Notes under the pieces: generated by a model
Database searches by the model: none
What the model saw: only the letters and a program-made list of their open reading frames with translations
Told to the model about the DNA's origin: nothing
NCBI RefSeq assembly: GCF_010015445.1
Contig: NC_053127.1
Location: 11,638,776-11,702,775 of the forward strand
Source of the DNA: Perca fluviatilis
Taxonomy: Eukaryota; Chordata; Actinopteri; Perciformes; Percidae
Direction: 5' to 3'
DNA: 64,000 bases
In this document: one piece after another, positions 32,412 to 45,151 of the stretch
Layout: every line of letters begins with the position of its first letter
Numbering within the stretch: the stretch's first letter is position 1
Made by a program: the position numbers and the translations under genes

Positions 32412-34041
32412 CAGTGCCTTGAAGAAAGTATTTGGCCCCCCTTGAACTTTTCGACCTTTTGCCACATTTCAGGCCTCAAACATAAAGATATAAAACTGTA
32501 ATTTTTGTGAAGAATCAACAACAAGTGGGACACAATCATGAAGTGGAACCGAAATTTATTGGATATTTCAAACCTTTTAAACAAATAAAAAACTGAAATA
32601 TTGGGGGTGCAAAATTGGCTATTCAGCCCCCTTAAGTTAATACTGTGGCGCCACCTTTTGCTGCGATTACAGCTGTAAGTCGCTTGGGGTATGTCTCTAT
32701 CAGTTTTGCACATCGAGAGACTGACATTTTTGCCCATTCCTCCTTGCAAAACAGCTCGAGCTCAGTGAGGTTGGATGGAGAGCGTTTGTAAACAGCAGTT
32801 TTCAGTTCTTTCCACAGATTCTCGATTGGATTCAGGTCTGGACTTTGACTTGGCCATTCTAACACCTGGATATGTTTATTTGTGAACCATTCCATTGTAG
32901 ATTTTGCTTTATGTTTTGGATCATTGTCTTGTTGGAAGACAAATCTCCGTCCCAGTCTCAGGTCTTTTGCAGACTCCATCAGGTTTTCTTCCAGAATGGT
33001 CCTGTATTTGGCTCCATCCATCTTCCCATCAATTTTAACCATCTTCCCTGTCCCTGCTGAAGAAAAGCAGGCCCAAACCATGATGCTGCCACCACCATGT
33101 TTGACAGTGGGGATGGTGTGTTCAGGGTGGATGAGCTGTGTTGCTTTTACGCCAAACATAACGTTTTGCATTGTTGCCAAAAAGTTTGATTTTGGTTTCA
33201 TCTGACCAGAGCACCTTCTTCCACATGTTTGGTGTGTCTCCCAGGTGGCTTTTGGCAAACTTTAAACGACACTTTTATGGATATCTTTAAGAAATGGCTT
33301 TCTTCTTGCCACTCTTCCATAAAGGCCAGATTTGTGCAGTATCACGCTGATTGTTGTCCTATGGACAGAGTCTCCCGCCTCAGCTGTAGATCTGTGCAGT
33401 TCATCCAGAGTGATCATGGGCCTCTTGGCTGCATCTCTGATCAGTCTTCTCATTGTATGAGCTGAAAGTTTAGAGGGACGGGCGCTGTTCGTAGATTTGT
33501 AGTGGTCTGATACTCCTTCCATTTCAATATTATCGCTTGCACAGTGCTCCTTGGGATGTTTAAAGCTTGGGAAATCTTTTTGTATCCAAATCCGGCTTTA
33601 AACTTCTCCACAACATATATCCGGACCTGCCTGGTGTGTTCCTTGTTCTTCATGATGCTCTCTACGCTTTACACGGACCTCTGAGACTATCACAGAGCAG
33701 GTGCATTTATACGGAGACTTGATTACACACAGCTGGATTCTATTTATCATCATTAGTCATTTAGGTCAACATTGGATCATTCAGAGATCCTCACTGAACT
33801 TCTGGAGAGAGTTTGCTGCACTGAAAGTAAAGGGGCTGAATAATTTTGCACGCCCACTTTTTCAGTTTTTATTTGTTAAAAAAGTTTGAAATAGCCAATG
33901 AATTTCGTTCCACTTCATAATTGGGACCAACTTGTTGTTGATTCTTCACAAAAATTACAGTTTTATATCTTTATGTTTGAGGCCTGAAATGTGGCAAAAG
34001 GTCGAAACGTTCAAGGGGCCGAATACTTTCGCAAGGCACTG
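32412..34041 (-). mobile_element. complete Tc1-like transposon
   Basis: Begins CAGTGCCTTG and ends CAAGGCACTG, flanked on both sides by TA (32410-32411, 34042-34043), the Tc1/mariner target. The inverted repeats are long, roughly 150 bp, and contain matching blocks such as CACATTTCAGGCCTCAAACA and its inverse, and GTAATTTTTGTGAAGAATCA and its inverse. The 1630-bp length and single transposase on the minus strand fit a full-size Tc1-like element. The ends are well preserved but the gene is broken. Confidence 0.97.
32632..33653 (-). pseudogene. Tc1-like transposase, frameshifted (DD34E)
   Basis: This would cut and paste the element by binding its inverted repeats. Part 1 (33653-33450) is the N-terminal paired-like helix-turn-helix domain: KNKEHTRQVRIYVVEKFKAG and GYKKISQALNIPRSTVQAII. 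Part 2 (33522-33262) is the second helix-turn-helix with ARPSKLSAHTMRRLIRDAAK and VHRTTISVILHKSGLYGRVA. Part 3 holds the catalytic domain: the first Asp in KKVLWSDET is in a different frame near 33200, the second in FVFQQDNDPKHK and the Glu in SPDLNPIENLWKELK; 34 residues separate the last two. At least two or three frameshifts break the about 340-codon gene, so it is dead. Confidence 0.94.
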
Positions 34042-34043
34042 TA

Positions 34044-34868
34044 TATACTTACATCAGCTGCACAGGCTAAATTCACAATGGCCAGTTTAAAAAAAAAAAA
34101 AAAAAAAAAAAAGGAGCAAAATTAATTATTTTTATTCTGTGCATACTTCATACCTGTCCAAACATGGCGCCTACATTACCCACAATGCAACTCCAACGCC
34201 AACAGTTCAGTTAGAGATTTGAGTTTGTTATTCTAGTGGCAATTATTGTTGCCTGGAGCCCCTAGCCTCAAGCAGAGATGAGAAGCTGGCTCCAGAGGTC
34301 TGGTATGCTCACTTCTTTCGAACCGAAACTTGAAACATTATCCCTCTGGATCCAATTAAGGTTTTAGACCATATTTAATTTAATTAGAAAAATAATTTGA
34401 TGTAGAAAATTGGTGGAGTTCCCCTTTAAAAATTGTAGATCCCCCCCCACCCCACCCCTGCGGTCGCTAAAACCCACACATTCCCTGAACAATAAATGCG
34501 GAGGACATGACCTCAGCGTCCTCAATGGTAGCAATGACCTTGGCTGAATATTAGGCTGATTGACATTTTTGTGGCCGATTTAATTCACCAAATAAGTACC
34601 TTTATACGTTTGCCTCAGCAGAATTCAAGGTTCTAAACATGCTGCAAATAAGCCCAATTTGAATCATTGGTAGTTGAATGTAACCAGCAATATTGGGCAT
34701 TATTCACCAAAAGCCTGTGCATGCAGATTGTACTACACAACATAAAGTCTTGTACTTTATATGATTGATATCTATAAATTTGAGGAATTTCTGACAGTGT
34801 GTCCCCCTGCATGCACAGTACTGCAGCAGGTGCAGGAAGTTGCTACATCCCAGACGGCGGCTCATTGA
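34044..34868. other. noncoding sequence with A22 and C-rich runs
   Basis: A poly(A) run at 34090-34112 and a C-rich run at 34441-34458 are the only clear structures. The rest is AT-rich without recognised features. Confidence 0.5.
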
Positions 34869-35325
34869 TTGAGGTTCGCTGGCTTTGCTATGAACCCCGG
34901 TTTCCTGGGTGAAAGTACTGTGTCGTTTGACCCATCCACCACCCCAACCAGCCCCTTTAAGTGGATTCTCGGCCTTTCATACTCCTCTTTACCGTTGTCG
35001 CTCTTCATACTACGTATTCTTATAGCGCCGCGGTCAAGCTGCTGCTATGCCTGGCGCGTCCCATACAGACGCTAAAAGGGTGCCTTTTGCGTCGGTATCT
35101 GACGCTGAAAGCCACTGACCAAGCGTCAGTATTCGACGACTTGGGAATGACAACGGGTTGGTACACAAACGTGTTCGGTGAACGCCCAGGCTCTTGGTTT
35201 CTCCAGCACGTTGTTTTGTTGCCGGAGGTTGCGCAAATTTCTCCAGCCGTTCTGCCCGCTGTAGCGGCTTTCTCAACAGGCTGAGCCAGGCTCTCCGTTC
35301 CCCACGCATGTTCCACATCACTGCC
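34869..35325. repeat. CpG-rich block, probable dispersed repeat
   Basis: Many CpG dinucleotides and GCGTC words (GGTGCCTTTTGCGTCGGTAT, CTGACGCTGAAAGCCACTGA). Five short frames overlap here on both strands, the usual effect of GC-rich sequence with few stops. Wording resembles dispersed GCGTC-rich fish repeats more than an exon; no splice sites or domains support a gene. Confidence 0.4.
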
Positions 35326-35504
35326 TAGATGTTTGACAGTTATGGTGTTTTTCCATTACATGGTACCTGCTCGACTCCGCTCGTCTTTTTTGGTTTTCCA
35401 TTATGAAAAAAAGTCCCTGGTACCTGCCAACAGGTACTTTTTTTTTTTTTTTAAAGTAAGTTTTGGCGATACCAAAAGGTGATGTGTAAACCTGCAGACT
35501 ACTG

Positions 35505-36909
35505 TAGAGGTCGACCGATTCATCGTTTTTGCCGATTAATCGGCACCGATAGTTGATTGGTGGAATTATCGTTATCGGCAAAAATCCATACCGATAGTTT
35601 TTCCTGGTTGCGTCCGTTGCTGGAGCGGCTGAGAAGCGCGCGCTGTCATTCATTACACAGTACGCGAGAGCTGAGAAGGGTCTGCTGGCATCATGCATTA
35701 CAATAGCGGCCTCTAGAGGCGAAATAAAAACTATCACTGATGCCTCATGTTTATTTTTGACACGTGTTACTGCGCGCTGCACGGAGAGCACATGCTGTGC
35801 GGAGAAGGCTGACATCAGATGCGCGTTTAAAGCATCGACAGCAAAAATGTATACAGTACAATTTGTCATATCATTATAAAGTTATTAATTAGTTGAATAG
35901 ATGCTGCATTAGTAGAGAAAGAACAGCACAACAGTAATTTTTTTTTCTTTCGAGGCTGAGATGACGCTAAACATTAGCAGTAGGCTAACTTACCTCAAGC
36001 GGTTAAACACTAACAAAAATAAAACGCGCAAGTCCGACCCAAATCGTCCACGATCCGTCTAGTGGCTGCCGCCGGAGAATTGAGACGTGTAGAATCGACA
36101 GCGCATTCATTTTAAAATCCTCAGCGGAGGAGCATCAACAACTGCCCGAAAGCACGGTAGCGTTATATGGTGGAGCGAGATAGAGAGTGAGTGAAGAGAG
36201 GGAGCGCCCAGCGACGTTAGAACAAAGCCGTGGCTCACTGAAATAAAACGTGTTCTCATCTCTAGAAATGCGACTGTAGCAAGTATGACACTATCACTAA
36301 CGTTATCCACGTTTATATTTACACGCAAATTATATATCCAGCTTCAAAAAAGTCTAAAAGTCGAAAGTTAGAACGAATGCATTATACAAAGAGTGGTTGC
36401 TATGGAGACGATACACAGTGTTGAGTTCTGTTGACAGTTGCGTTCCGTTGCTCTGATTGGTTGTAGGTCTATCCAGTGAATGAGCATTATAATTCATATA
36501 AAAAGGACAAACTATTTACAGTTCCTCAAAAAAGGCCCGTTCTACAGAGAAGAATGGCGTCACCGTTTTGAGATTTGGCATACATTTGGGCCTTTTTTGA
36601 AGAAATGTAAATAGGTTTGTCCTTTATATGAATTATAATGCTCATTATGTTTATTTTTGCACTGGATGACTCCAAATATGTAGGAGAACTCACATGCTTG
36701 TATAGCATTGCTGTGGGTGTAATATCAATAAATATGACATTATTATTTTGATTATTGGCAAAAGTGTCTGGACTTTTTGAAAAAAATGTATGTATTTTGT
36801 CAACTGTTTTATCCAGTATCAATTCTAAATTCTATTGGTCGATTAATCTGTTATCGGCAAATAGGGCCCAACCTAGCTATCGGTAAAATCCACCATCGGT
36901 CGACCTCTA
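35505..36909. mobile_element. non-autonomous hAT element with perfect 8-bp target-site duplication
   Basis: Ends TAGAGGTCGACCGAT (35505) and ATCGGTCGACCTCTA (to 36909) are inverted. The flanks 35497-35504 and 36910-36917 are both GACTACTG. Subterminal ATCGGC/GCCGAT words repeat at both ends. The 1405-bp interior has no transposase motifs; the 183-codon minus frame at 35318-35869 runs across the boundary and is not supported. It contains a near-perfect palindrome (36481-36644). Confidence 0.96.
36481..36644. repeat. near-perfect palindrome, 57-58 bp arms
   Basis: Left arm 36481-36538 starts TGAGCATTATAATTCATATA; right arm 36588-36644 ends TATATGAATTATAATGCTCA. The spacer is about 49 bp. Arms are almost fully complementary, with a few mismatches and length differences. 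It lies inside the hAT element. Confidence 0.92.
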
Positions 36910-37205
36910 GACTACTGATTGGTTGGAGAGAATCGTCACTAATCACTGAGTCATCAGTGCTAGTGACAGACGGGGGTGTCCTGAACAAACCCACCATGTT
37001 TTAAATAGTTTAGCCAGCGGTGTTTTTTTTTTGTTTTAGTTGTTTTGCCGCCTCCAGCTTCTTTTGAAACAAAATGTGTCTTCTGGCAAACAGCCACATG
37101 CCAAGAATCAGAAACAACACACCTTCAACGTACTGTGTGCATGTGTTGCGTTAGGTCACGGCATTTTCCTGCGGCGTCGCTATGACGACCAGCCACACTC
37201 GCCTC

Positions 37206-38445
37206 ACTCATGAGGAAAAAAGGCTGGGAACAAAGCAATCGGCCCGTTCAACAGGCACGCACTGCAAATGGGCACTAGCAAAGTAACATTTTAAAAGAAT
37301 GAATTTGACAGTGTTGCAAGTCCTTGGGAAGCAGAAATCCCAGAACACTCTTGGACTAAGCACCTGCAAGAAAGATGTGCGCGTTTTGCACACTGACACA
37401 ACATAAAACAAACCAGCTTCACTGTTCTGGTAAAAGGCATTCTGCTATTTAGTATTCGCTACATGCAGTGTGGCACGTGGAGCTCACGTGGCCCCCCTAC
37501 CATTACAATATAAATTAGAACAATATTTTTCCTACTCTGTAATTGGTATCTTTTCTAGTGAATTAAAGGACAGCAAAATTAATCAATTTCTCATTTTTGC
37601 TTGGGGCCCCCTGGGTTGCCTTTAATACCCCGCTTTTAGAGCCAAAAGATTAAACTAGCGCTAATTGAACAGGTTCTTAACGCACATCCACATGTCATGA
37701 GGAGACCGAGAAAAAAAAAAAAAAAAAGTGTATGAGGACTGCGCAGCTTATTTTGATGCAAGTTCTCCCGTTTCACGTTACTCCATTAGGGAGTTCCAGC
37801 AGGGGATCGCATGCATGTTGCATGGACAGTGTCAACTACTTCAATGTCAGGTTAAGCTGAGTGGACCTTAAAGATTCAAATTCACCAAAGTGATTCCTCA
37901 AGCGGAATTTGTAAGCATGGCAGGTGTAGAAATTGAGAGGCAGGATGGGAAAGGGATATCACTAATTTAACATAACTGCTTAAGGACGGGTTTAAGTGCT
38001 ACAAGTTATTGTTTATTCATCAAAGACCGCGAGTGAGAAATGTTTACTAAAAAAGTAGGATTAAAATTCCAGCCTATGTTAAAATGTTGGCCTAATAGTT
38101 TTCATAGACTATCATAGACCACAGAGCACACCGTAAAAATATACACCCAAGTCAAGTCAGGGCAGAACCTTTAATTCTATTGTAGTAAAATAAAGTCTAC
38201 CAGTTATATTTTTCCAACCGGCCCATAGGCACGTTTGCAATGCCGAACTCTGAGCTGGCCTTAACTGCACTGCATATGTAAAGCAAGATTGTGTTACAGT
38301 TCAACACTCATTTCAGCTTGATCTGTACAAGCACAGATGGCTTTCAGTCTGCTTTCATGAAATAGGCTATCAGTATTGTTCCCAAAAACACCAACAGTGA
38401 CTGGAGTTTATTCTAAAATGGATGGCACTGCAGTGTTTCCTTTAG
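37206..38445. other. noncoding sequence without recognised features
   Basis: Contains an A-run (37711-37727). No exon or repeat end was supported. Confidence 0.4.
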
Positions 38446-38557
38446 GATTTTTATTTTTTTTTTTTTTTTTTTTAGGAGTGGGGGCAGGTCCGAACACCCC
38501 CCCACCATGAAACGGAACTGACACTTTGCTGCAACACAAACAAATATTTATTCACCT

Positions 38558-38606
<49 letters not shown>

Positions 38607-38607
38607 A
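38446..38607. repeat. poly(T) run and (CA)n microsatellite
   Basis: T-rich run at about 38450-38474, a C-rich patch at 38496-38503 and CA dinucleotides at 38559-38605. Confidence 0.9.
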
Positions 38608-41600
38608 TTCTGTAGCAAATAACAATAAACCCACTATTAATTACATAATCTTAATGCAGTGTAACTACTTCAGCATGTATATAAAAAGGCACCTAAAATA
38701 CAAACGTTCTCCGACATGCACTCTTAACAATGCAGCCCTATTTCTGATACCGGGGGGCCGCCACAGTCATATCAACATAGAGGAAACACTGCACTGTGAG
38801 GGACTTGCTCTGAGTGAGTTAGTGGTTCCTATGTGCTCTGCCATATCTAGACAAAGCTGAATGGGATATCGTATGGGGTTCACAAATGAATTAAGACATC
38901 TCATTTCTACCCGGGGCGGAAGAAAATTGAAATAGATCAGAGACTTAAAATTTTACTGATGTGCATGACGTAACTTTTATTTATTTTTAGCATTCTAGCA
39001 TTTAATTGGAAATTTAATTAGTAATGATTTCACGGGTCAAGATGAAGTTCCGTTCGACAGTCTGGATTACAGCCTAAAATCAATGGCTTGCTGGCGGGAG
39101 GTGGAAGTAGAAAAACTAATTAACACTAAAGCCCATAATGCATTTGTATATTTTGTTTTCTATCAAGTTCTGACTCATGTGACAATTTTCAGTGCAGTTT
39201 TCTTTTTAGATTTGAATGCTTAGGAGTTCTCCATTGTCACCAACAATAAGTGTGTATGAATTAAATGACAAAACGACAGAGTCCTGTTTTTGTACACAAC
39301 ATGTTCACTGAAGTGAGGCAAATCGAGTGCAGTCAATGTTATGGTGGCCTAATTTGTAAAGCATTTGTTTTCCTGCGTTAAAATCAATATGACTAAGATT
39401 CAAACTGTAATGTTAGCAGATATATACGCTACACTCTACAGTCAACAAGTCTAGACATTATTGATTGATTTCTGAGTCATGTTGAGGACAAACGCAACAC
39501 GATAAGTAGAGGCATGTGCTCCGTTCACAAATATGTTCATTTACTCGGTTTCTCATGTGTATTTGGGAAAGCTGCTACACATGCCAAGGACACACTGACA
39601 AATAATTTAACACATTTCTTTTAAATCATATTCACAACTTTTGCAGCAAATAACATTTTTCAAAGAATGCCACAATGTTCCATTCAGAGAATCAGACTTC
39701 TGCTCTTAAATTAGACAAATTCATCAAATTCACAGTCCACAAAAGAAGAAGCATTAGAAATTCTACAAGTATGAACAACTACAATTTCTAAGCAATAAAA
39801 GATAGAAAGCAAATAGAAATAAAATGCCAGGTATAAATGAAAACTGTTGAATTAAGTAAATAGAACAGTGCTGTGTACTTGTAGTAGTAGATTCAAGGCT
39901 AAACAAGCTTTCAGGAATGGAAGCGCACCAACAGAATAAGAACTCCGGGCCAGACTACGGACCAAACCGCAATGTTTTACTTACATCGACTTGAAAACCT
40001 GGAGTGATCGCTAAACACAAAAAACTTTTCTGCACATAGTGGAAAATCTGTCACTCAGACAAAGAAGACATGAAAATGCCGACATCCTGTAATGTTCAGG
40101 GGATTAACAAAAAGGAGCTCATCTGGAGGCAGGTATACAAGTAGAAACAGTCATCATAAATCACAATAGAAATGTCAATGGCAGAATTTGTTATTACATT
40201 CTCACTGTCCACGCACATCTTTTAATAGGACTTGGACGGGATATGTAATAGAAATGCCGACCATTATCTCCTAAAGTCCAAGGTGCAGATATCAAATTGT
40301 TTTTCTCCAACCAACAGTCCCACAGCAAATCGTCTGTTCACAATCATATAAAGACAAAAAGGTAAGCTCACTTCCTTCTACTTTCTCCATTTTCAAACTT
40401 TAAGTCTTCAGCCCCAACTGACTTAAGGCAATTTATCAGATTTTGTCTCCCCTCTGGAGCCAGAAAAGGCTTTATACAACTTTTCACAGATGTGATAGTA
40501 CACTCCAAGACATGTAAACAGATTTTGATGTGTAAAATCTCTGTAGCTCCCCTTTAGAAAAAACAAAAAAACAAAAGTTGGAATGCCAACATTTGGAAGA
40601 AAAATAAATGCAATACAGCAAGCATTTAATTTTTCCAAATAGTCAGTGATATCTCAAAATAAGTGAGTCAGTGGATTCATTGCAGAATGTGTTGACACTT
40701 CTACAACTTGTGGTCTAAAGTGGGATTACAGTCTGCAGCTTGTATTTACAGTAAATCTTGCATGACATTTTCTAATGTCCTGTCATCACAAACTACCTCC
40801 ATAGAAATAATGGACAGCAGTCCAACACCAGGACTAATCTAAAAGGAACAGGTAGCTTTTTCAAATGCACAAATCCACATCTGCCATGCTGACAATAAGA
40901 AACAGTCGTGAACCTTTAGAGCCCTAGCCAGATTTGCTGAACTGCAGCAGGAAAAGCAATTCCACAGCTGAAAACAATATTGCGCTGAGAAAGATTTAAG
41001 TGTTGGCCGATTGTAGAGGAGGAAGCTGGGGTGGCCAGACTGGGGAATGCATTTCTGAGTCCTTTAGCAGATTTGTAGCACCAGGAAATCAGTGTGGGAA
41101 GAAGAGATATTGCAAAGATATGTTGAAAGCTAAAACTCTGGTTGTATTTCTTCAGTTTCCACTGCACTGATCTCTACAAACTTCACATGGAGGCTAACAG
41201 TCTACTGGGAATGGCTCATGATATGCAGAGGAGGATAGCCAACACCTTTATTACAGATGGTTCATCTGTTTTGACTTCTCCAGCTTTATTAGACAAATGT
41301 CACGTACTGTATGTATAACTAATCTCTAAAACATCCACGTCTCTAATGCTATTAAAAGAATGCATTTTCACATTTTGCCTTCTACATTGACAGAGCCATG
41401 TTTAGTTATGCATTTGCCAAAACGTCAACTATTCTTTCAATTTACCCGGTCCTGGGAATCCTACAAGTAGTCAAGTTCAGTATGCACTGTTTGATGAATG
41501 AACTGGGTTAAATTATCCATTCACATCAGTATCTGCTCAACTAGGAGTAAACGCTGCAGTTCTCTTTTAAAAAAAAAGTGGATAGCAAAAACAAATCAAA

Positions 41601-44600
41601 AGGGTTTGAATATACAATATTACCCTTTTTCCACCCAAATCAGCGTGTATAGGCTTTTCATATCGGTTACTTATTTAACCTCTTTCAAATTCGGTGTAGA
41701 TTAATTTGATGTTCACGCGCTGCTTGGGTGGAGACAGAATTTGTGGCTGAGACGACAGAAGTTACCGCCAGAGACCGCACGCATCACAGCATCGTGCCAG
41801 AACAGGGGTGAAAATTAGCATGTCCGCCTGGGTGTCATGTTTCCATTACTGCCGATTGGAGATGGAGCCGATAAATACCCGAGCCTACTGCAGAGTCATT
41901 TGTCCCGGGAATGAATGTCGATTGTAACCTTTCCCACTAAAGACAAAAGTCAGATGTAAGTGGGTGTTAGCACTGCTATCACTTCTTTAGACCTTCTGTG
42001 ATGTTATACAATTTTTGCTGCAAGGCCCCAAGCACTTTGTACAACAGGGGAGGTCTCGCGCCCCCCCCCCCTCGTGGACATGTGTCATCTGCCATATGTA
42101 GATAAAATGTCACATACCATTTCCTCTGTTCAAATTTCTATTTTTCTTAGAAGAATGAAAAGGGGCCCCCTTCAGTGTAACCTTTTCTTCATTCAGAAAT
42201 CTCATTCTCTTTCAGAGTGCCAGGAGAGACAACTTATTAAGCGAGAGATATACTGCCATTTCATGAAATTAGAGGAAACGGATTATACCCTTAAAACGCC
42301 ACAGAAAGAAAGCAGTGTGCCACAGTGGGTGCCATCACATCTAGGTAATAAATCCTGAGAAGGTGTTAAGTCCAAATGACGACGGAGCTCACATCCTTCC
42401 CAGAAGGTGTCCGAGAAGTGGCCATCCCTCATTAGCAAGGATACATTATTGTGCATCTCAAATCTATTTTACAGGTGTTTTTCCTACAATGCAAATGTGA
42501 AATCTAGCTGGTAAAAATGTTCCCAAGTCTGACTCACAATACCACAGGCAGTAGAGAAAGCTATTTCCAATCAAAGGCACTGTGGAATCTGTTTGCGAGG
42601 TGCTGTGCATGACAACTGATTTCATACCAAACCGATAGGTGATCGCCTAATGTGGAGGACAGACTGCTTTCCTGCCGAGCATGGTTACAGTCCGCCATAG
42701 ATTTATAAGAGAGTTTGAAGACGTTCATGCAAACACCAAAAGTGCTTCTATCTCCTTCTCTATTTCAGTGATCCAGCAAATTCTTTGCCGTTATAAACAT
42801 ATTCTGTGTATGTCATGGGTCCATTTTTCCCCCCGAAATATCTGGTGTTGTGAAAAGATATTTAAAAAAAGAAATCCCTGTAAACTAAGTGATGATGGCG
42901 AAGGATCTACAGGTCTACTGTTATGTAAATGTATTATATAGGGCCCTATGAAAATCAGTTTTATTTTATTTTTTCAAATTCTGTTTTGTTTTTTTAAATT
43001 CCTTTTAAAGCCCTTCGGATTTGCTTGTTTTCGTTTCACTACTAAGCAGTATTGACCTTTAAAAACTCAGTGACACAAACTCACAATTCAGCTTCTTTAT
43101 TTAAACTGTTAATATATTCAGCAAAGCACATTCAAAATTACCTAAATAAAAGCTAATTGGATGCTCACCTATAACAATGTTAAGGACACTGCGGAACAAA
43201 GAGCAAAATATCACAATAGATAGATAGATAGATAGCTAGATTATAACCCAGTTTAAGAGAGTTGTCTGACACACACACACAGCTTAACTATCCTAGCTCA
43301 AGTGTTTTGGAGTGGTGCTGGGAGCCTTAAACAAGTCCGGAAAGGTTTTGTCTCAAAAAGGTCTTCACAGACTCGCTCAGAATTCAAACCGATCCATGAA
43401 CCTATAATGCATATTTTATTTACTGTACTTAATCTTCTCTCTTAAGAAATAGGGCTTTTTAGCAGATTAAAAAACAAGCGGGGGCAAATTGATTTCTATC
43501 GAGTAATTCATTGGCACACAAAAAACCATGCATGCTTTCATGATTCAAGTATTTCAAGATTCTGACATTAAGGTCTGCCAAGAAAAGGGTCCTCCTTTCA
43601 GCAACAAACCCTGAAGCTCCTTGGTAGAGGTCTTGCACATCACGCTACATCTGAGGGAACCAGCGCTTCACAAAAGGTTCTTTTCAATCGCTGATAAAGG
43701 ACAACATCCTTAGAATTCGCTCTACAACAGCCAGGCACGAGCAGAATTACAGTTCAGAGCACTGAAGGGATTCAAGCATAGTTGGGCTTCAAAGAGATTT
43801 TAACGACCATTTCTTCTGTTAAAGAACTCCAGCGTAGGCCTTTTCCAACAATTACAGAAAAATCAACTGAAACAGATTGGCAGGCCTACCTGAAGATCTG
43901 TGAAACAAAAGAACTACAGATAAAGGCCACGAGTAAAACAAGGACCTGTCTTTCCAGTAACAGCTTCTTTTTCTAACCGTTTCTGGTAGGAGGATGCCCT
44001 GCTTTTCAGAGAGCACAGATTGATTTTAGCCTTGAGCCCAACTGTCACTGAAAATAAAAAATAAAATCAACTTGCAAAAGGGGGCCATGCTGCAAACGGG
44101 TTTACCATTTTCTGATGCCGACAGACAATGCCACAAAGCATTGACTAGAAAACTGCTCGCTAAATATAAAAACCATATGCTTCATGCAAGCGAACACAAA
44201 CTGCAACAGCAGGTGTCCCAACAACAATGCAACAACCTGACATCACCGGAGTAACAGAACAAAAACGGAAAAAAAGAGGAATAGCTACACTTGCTCAAAT
44301 GCAGTCACAAGGTGTTGCTGCGTATGTACAGGTAGCAAGGTTTCTATTGTGTACAGGGCAGTGTTTCCATACAAATATAAACGGGGGAAAAGGAAAGCTC
44401 TTCAAACACAGCGATAGAGCAAAGGCTTGGTTTCACCACGTGTAAATCAATTAGGCTAGAACATGAGAGGTGGTGTGTCACACTGCTGCTTTGTCTGCTC
44501 TCTGTCCAGTGTCTACTCTCAGAGATAGGCCGGTGCTGGGAAGGCTGCCAACTATATCCACAAACCATGACTGGGCAAACACTGCTCCACAGGCCATGTT

Positions 44601-45151
44601 ATGCAGCTGACTGCAGGCGCAGCTCCCAGCAATCAGTGGTACTCAATCACTACATTTGACACACCTAGTTCCATGCAACACCGTTAGCCATAATCTATTC
44701 AACCCATTCACCCGGGCTAACCACAATAGATTTTTTCAACATGTCAGTTCAAAGCTTTCCCTCAGGAAATCATTTAGCCAAGGTGGTAAACCTCCCAGGT
44801 CTCATGATCAATTTATAAAAGTAGATAATCACCTATTAAATATGACATGTACTGCCTCTGCTATTATTCCTTAAGGGTAATTCTTTTAGAGCTGCAACAA
44901 TTACTCAATTAATTGATGGGACCGTCGACAAAACATTAATTAGCTACTAAATCATTTTCAAGCTTCTCAAATGTGAAAATATCCTGTTTTTCCGTTGGCT
45001 TACATTCTAGTGAACTGAATATATTTGGGGTTTTGACTGCTGGTCAGACAAAACAAGACATTTCAAGAGGTTACCTTGGGCTCTAGAGGCATTTTACACT
45101 GTTTTCTGAGGTTTTATAGACCAAACAATTGAGAAACCCAAGTTTTTTTTT
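38608..45151. other. long repeat-poor noncoding stretch
   Basis: For about 6.5 kb no transposon was recognised, in contrast to its surroundings. It contains a (GATA)5 tract (43216-43237), a C-run (42061-42072) and the candidate plus-strand exon at 42216-42344. Short frames elsewhere lack motifs. Low repeat density is compatible with regulatory DNA in a large intron of the minus-strand gene starting at 47950. Confidence 0.45.
42216..42344 (+). CDS. candidate internal exon of unrecognised gene (weak)
   Basis: A pyrimidine-rich stretch ending CATTCTCTTTCAG at 42203-42215 precedes a 129-nt open segment that ends in CTAG followed by GTAATA (donor from 42345). Length is a multiple of three and both junctions are phase 1, so the exon could be included without shifting frame. 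The encoded 43 residues are polar: CQERQLIKREIYCHFMKLEE, then TDYTLKTPQKESSVPQWVPS. I do not recognise a domain. It is on the opposite strand to the exon at 47890-47950, so it would belong to another gene. Chance is a real alternative: many introns contain such pseudo-exons. Confidence 0.25.

Larger units (their letters stand above)
35335..37205. mobile_element. older MITE-like repeat split by a hAT insertion
   Basis: The left part starts about TTTTTCCATTACATGGTACC (35347) with CTGCTCGACTCCGCTCG and a palindromic GGTACC style. After the hAT element the sequence resumes with GATTGGTTGGAGAGAATCGTCACT-type words and continues through AAAATGTGTCTTCTGGCA and GGCGTCGCTATGACGACCAG to about 37205. 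These words follow one another in a common fish DNA-transposon repeat. The expected inverted right end is missing. Confidence 0.55.

Noticed and set aside
34869..35325. CpG island promoter with overlapping genes
   Set aside because: CpG-rich words match a dispersed repeat style; five overlapping frames reflect composition, with no exon signals.
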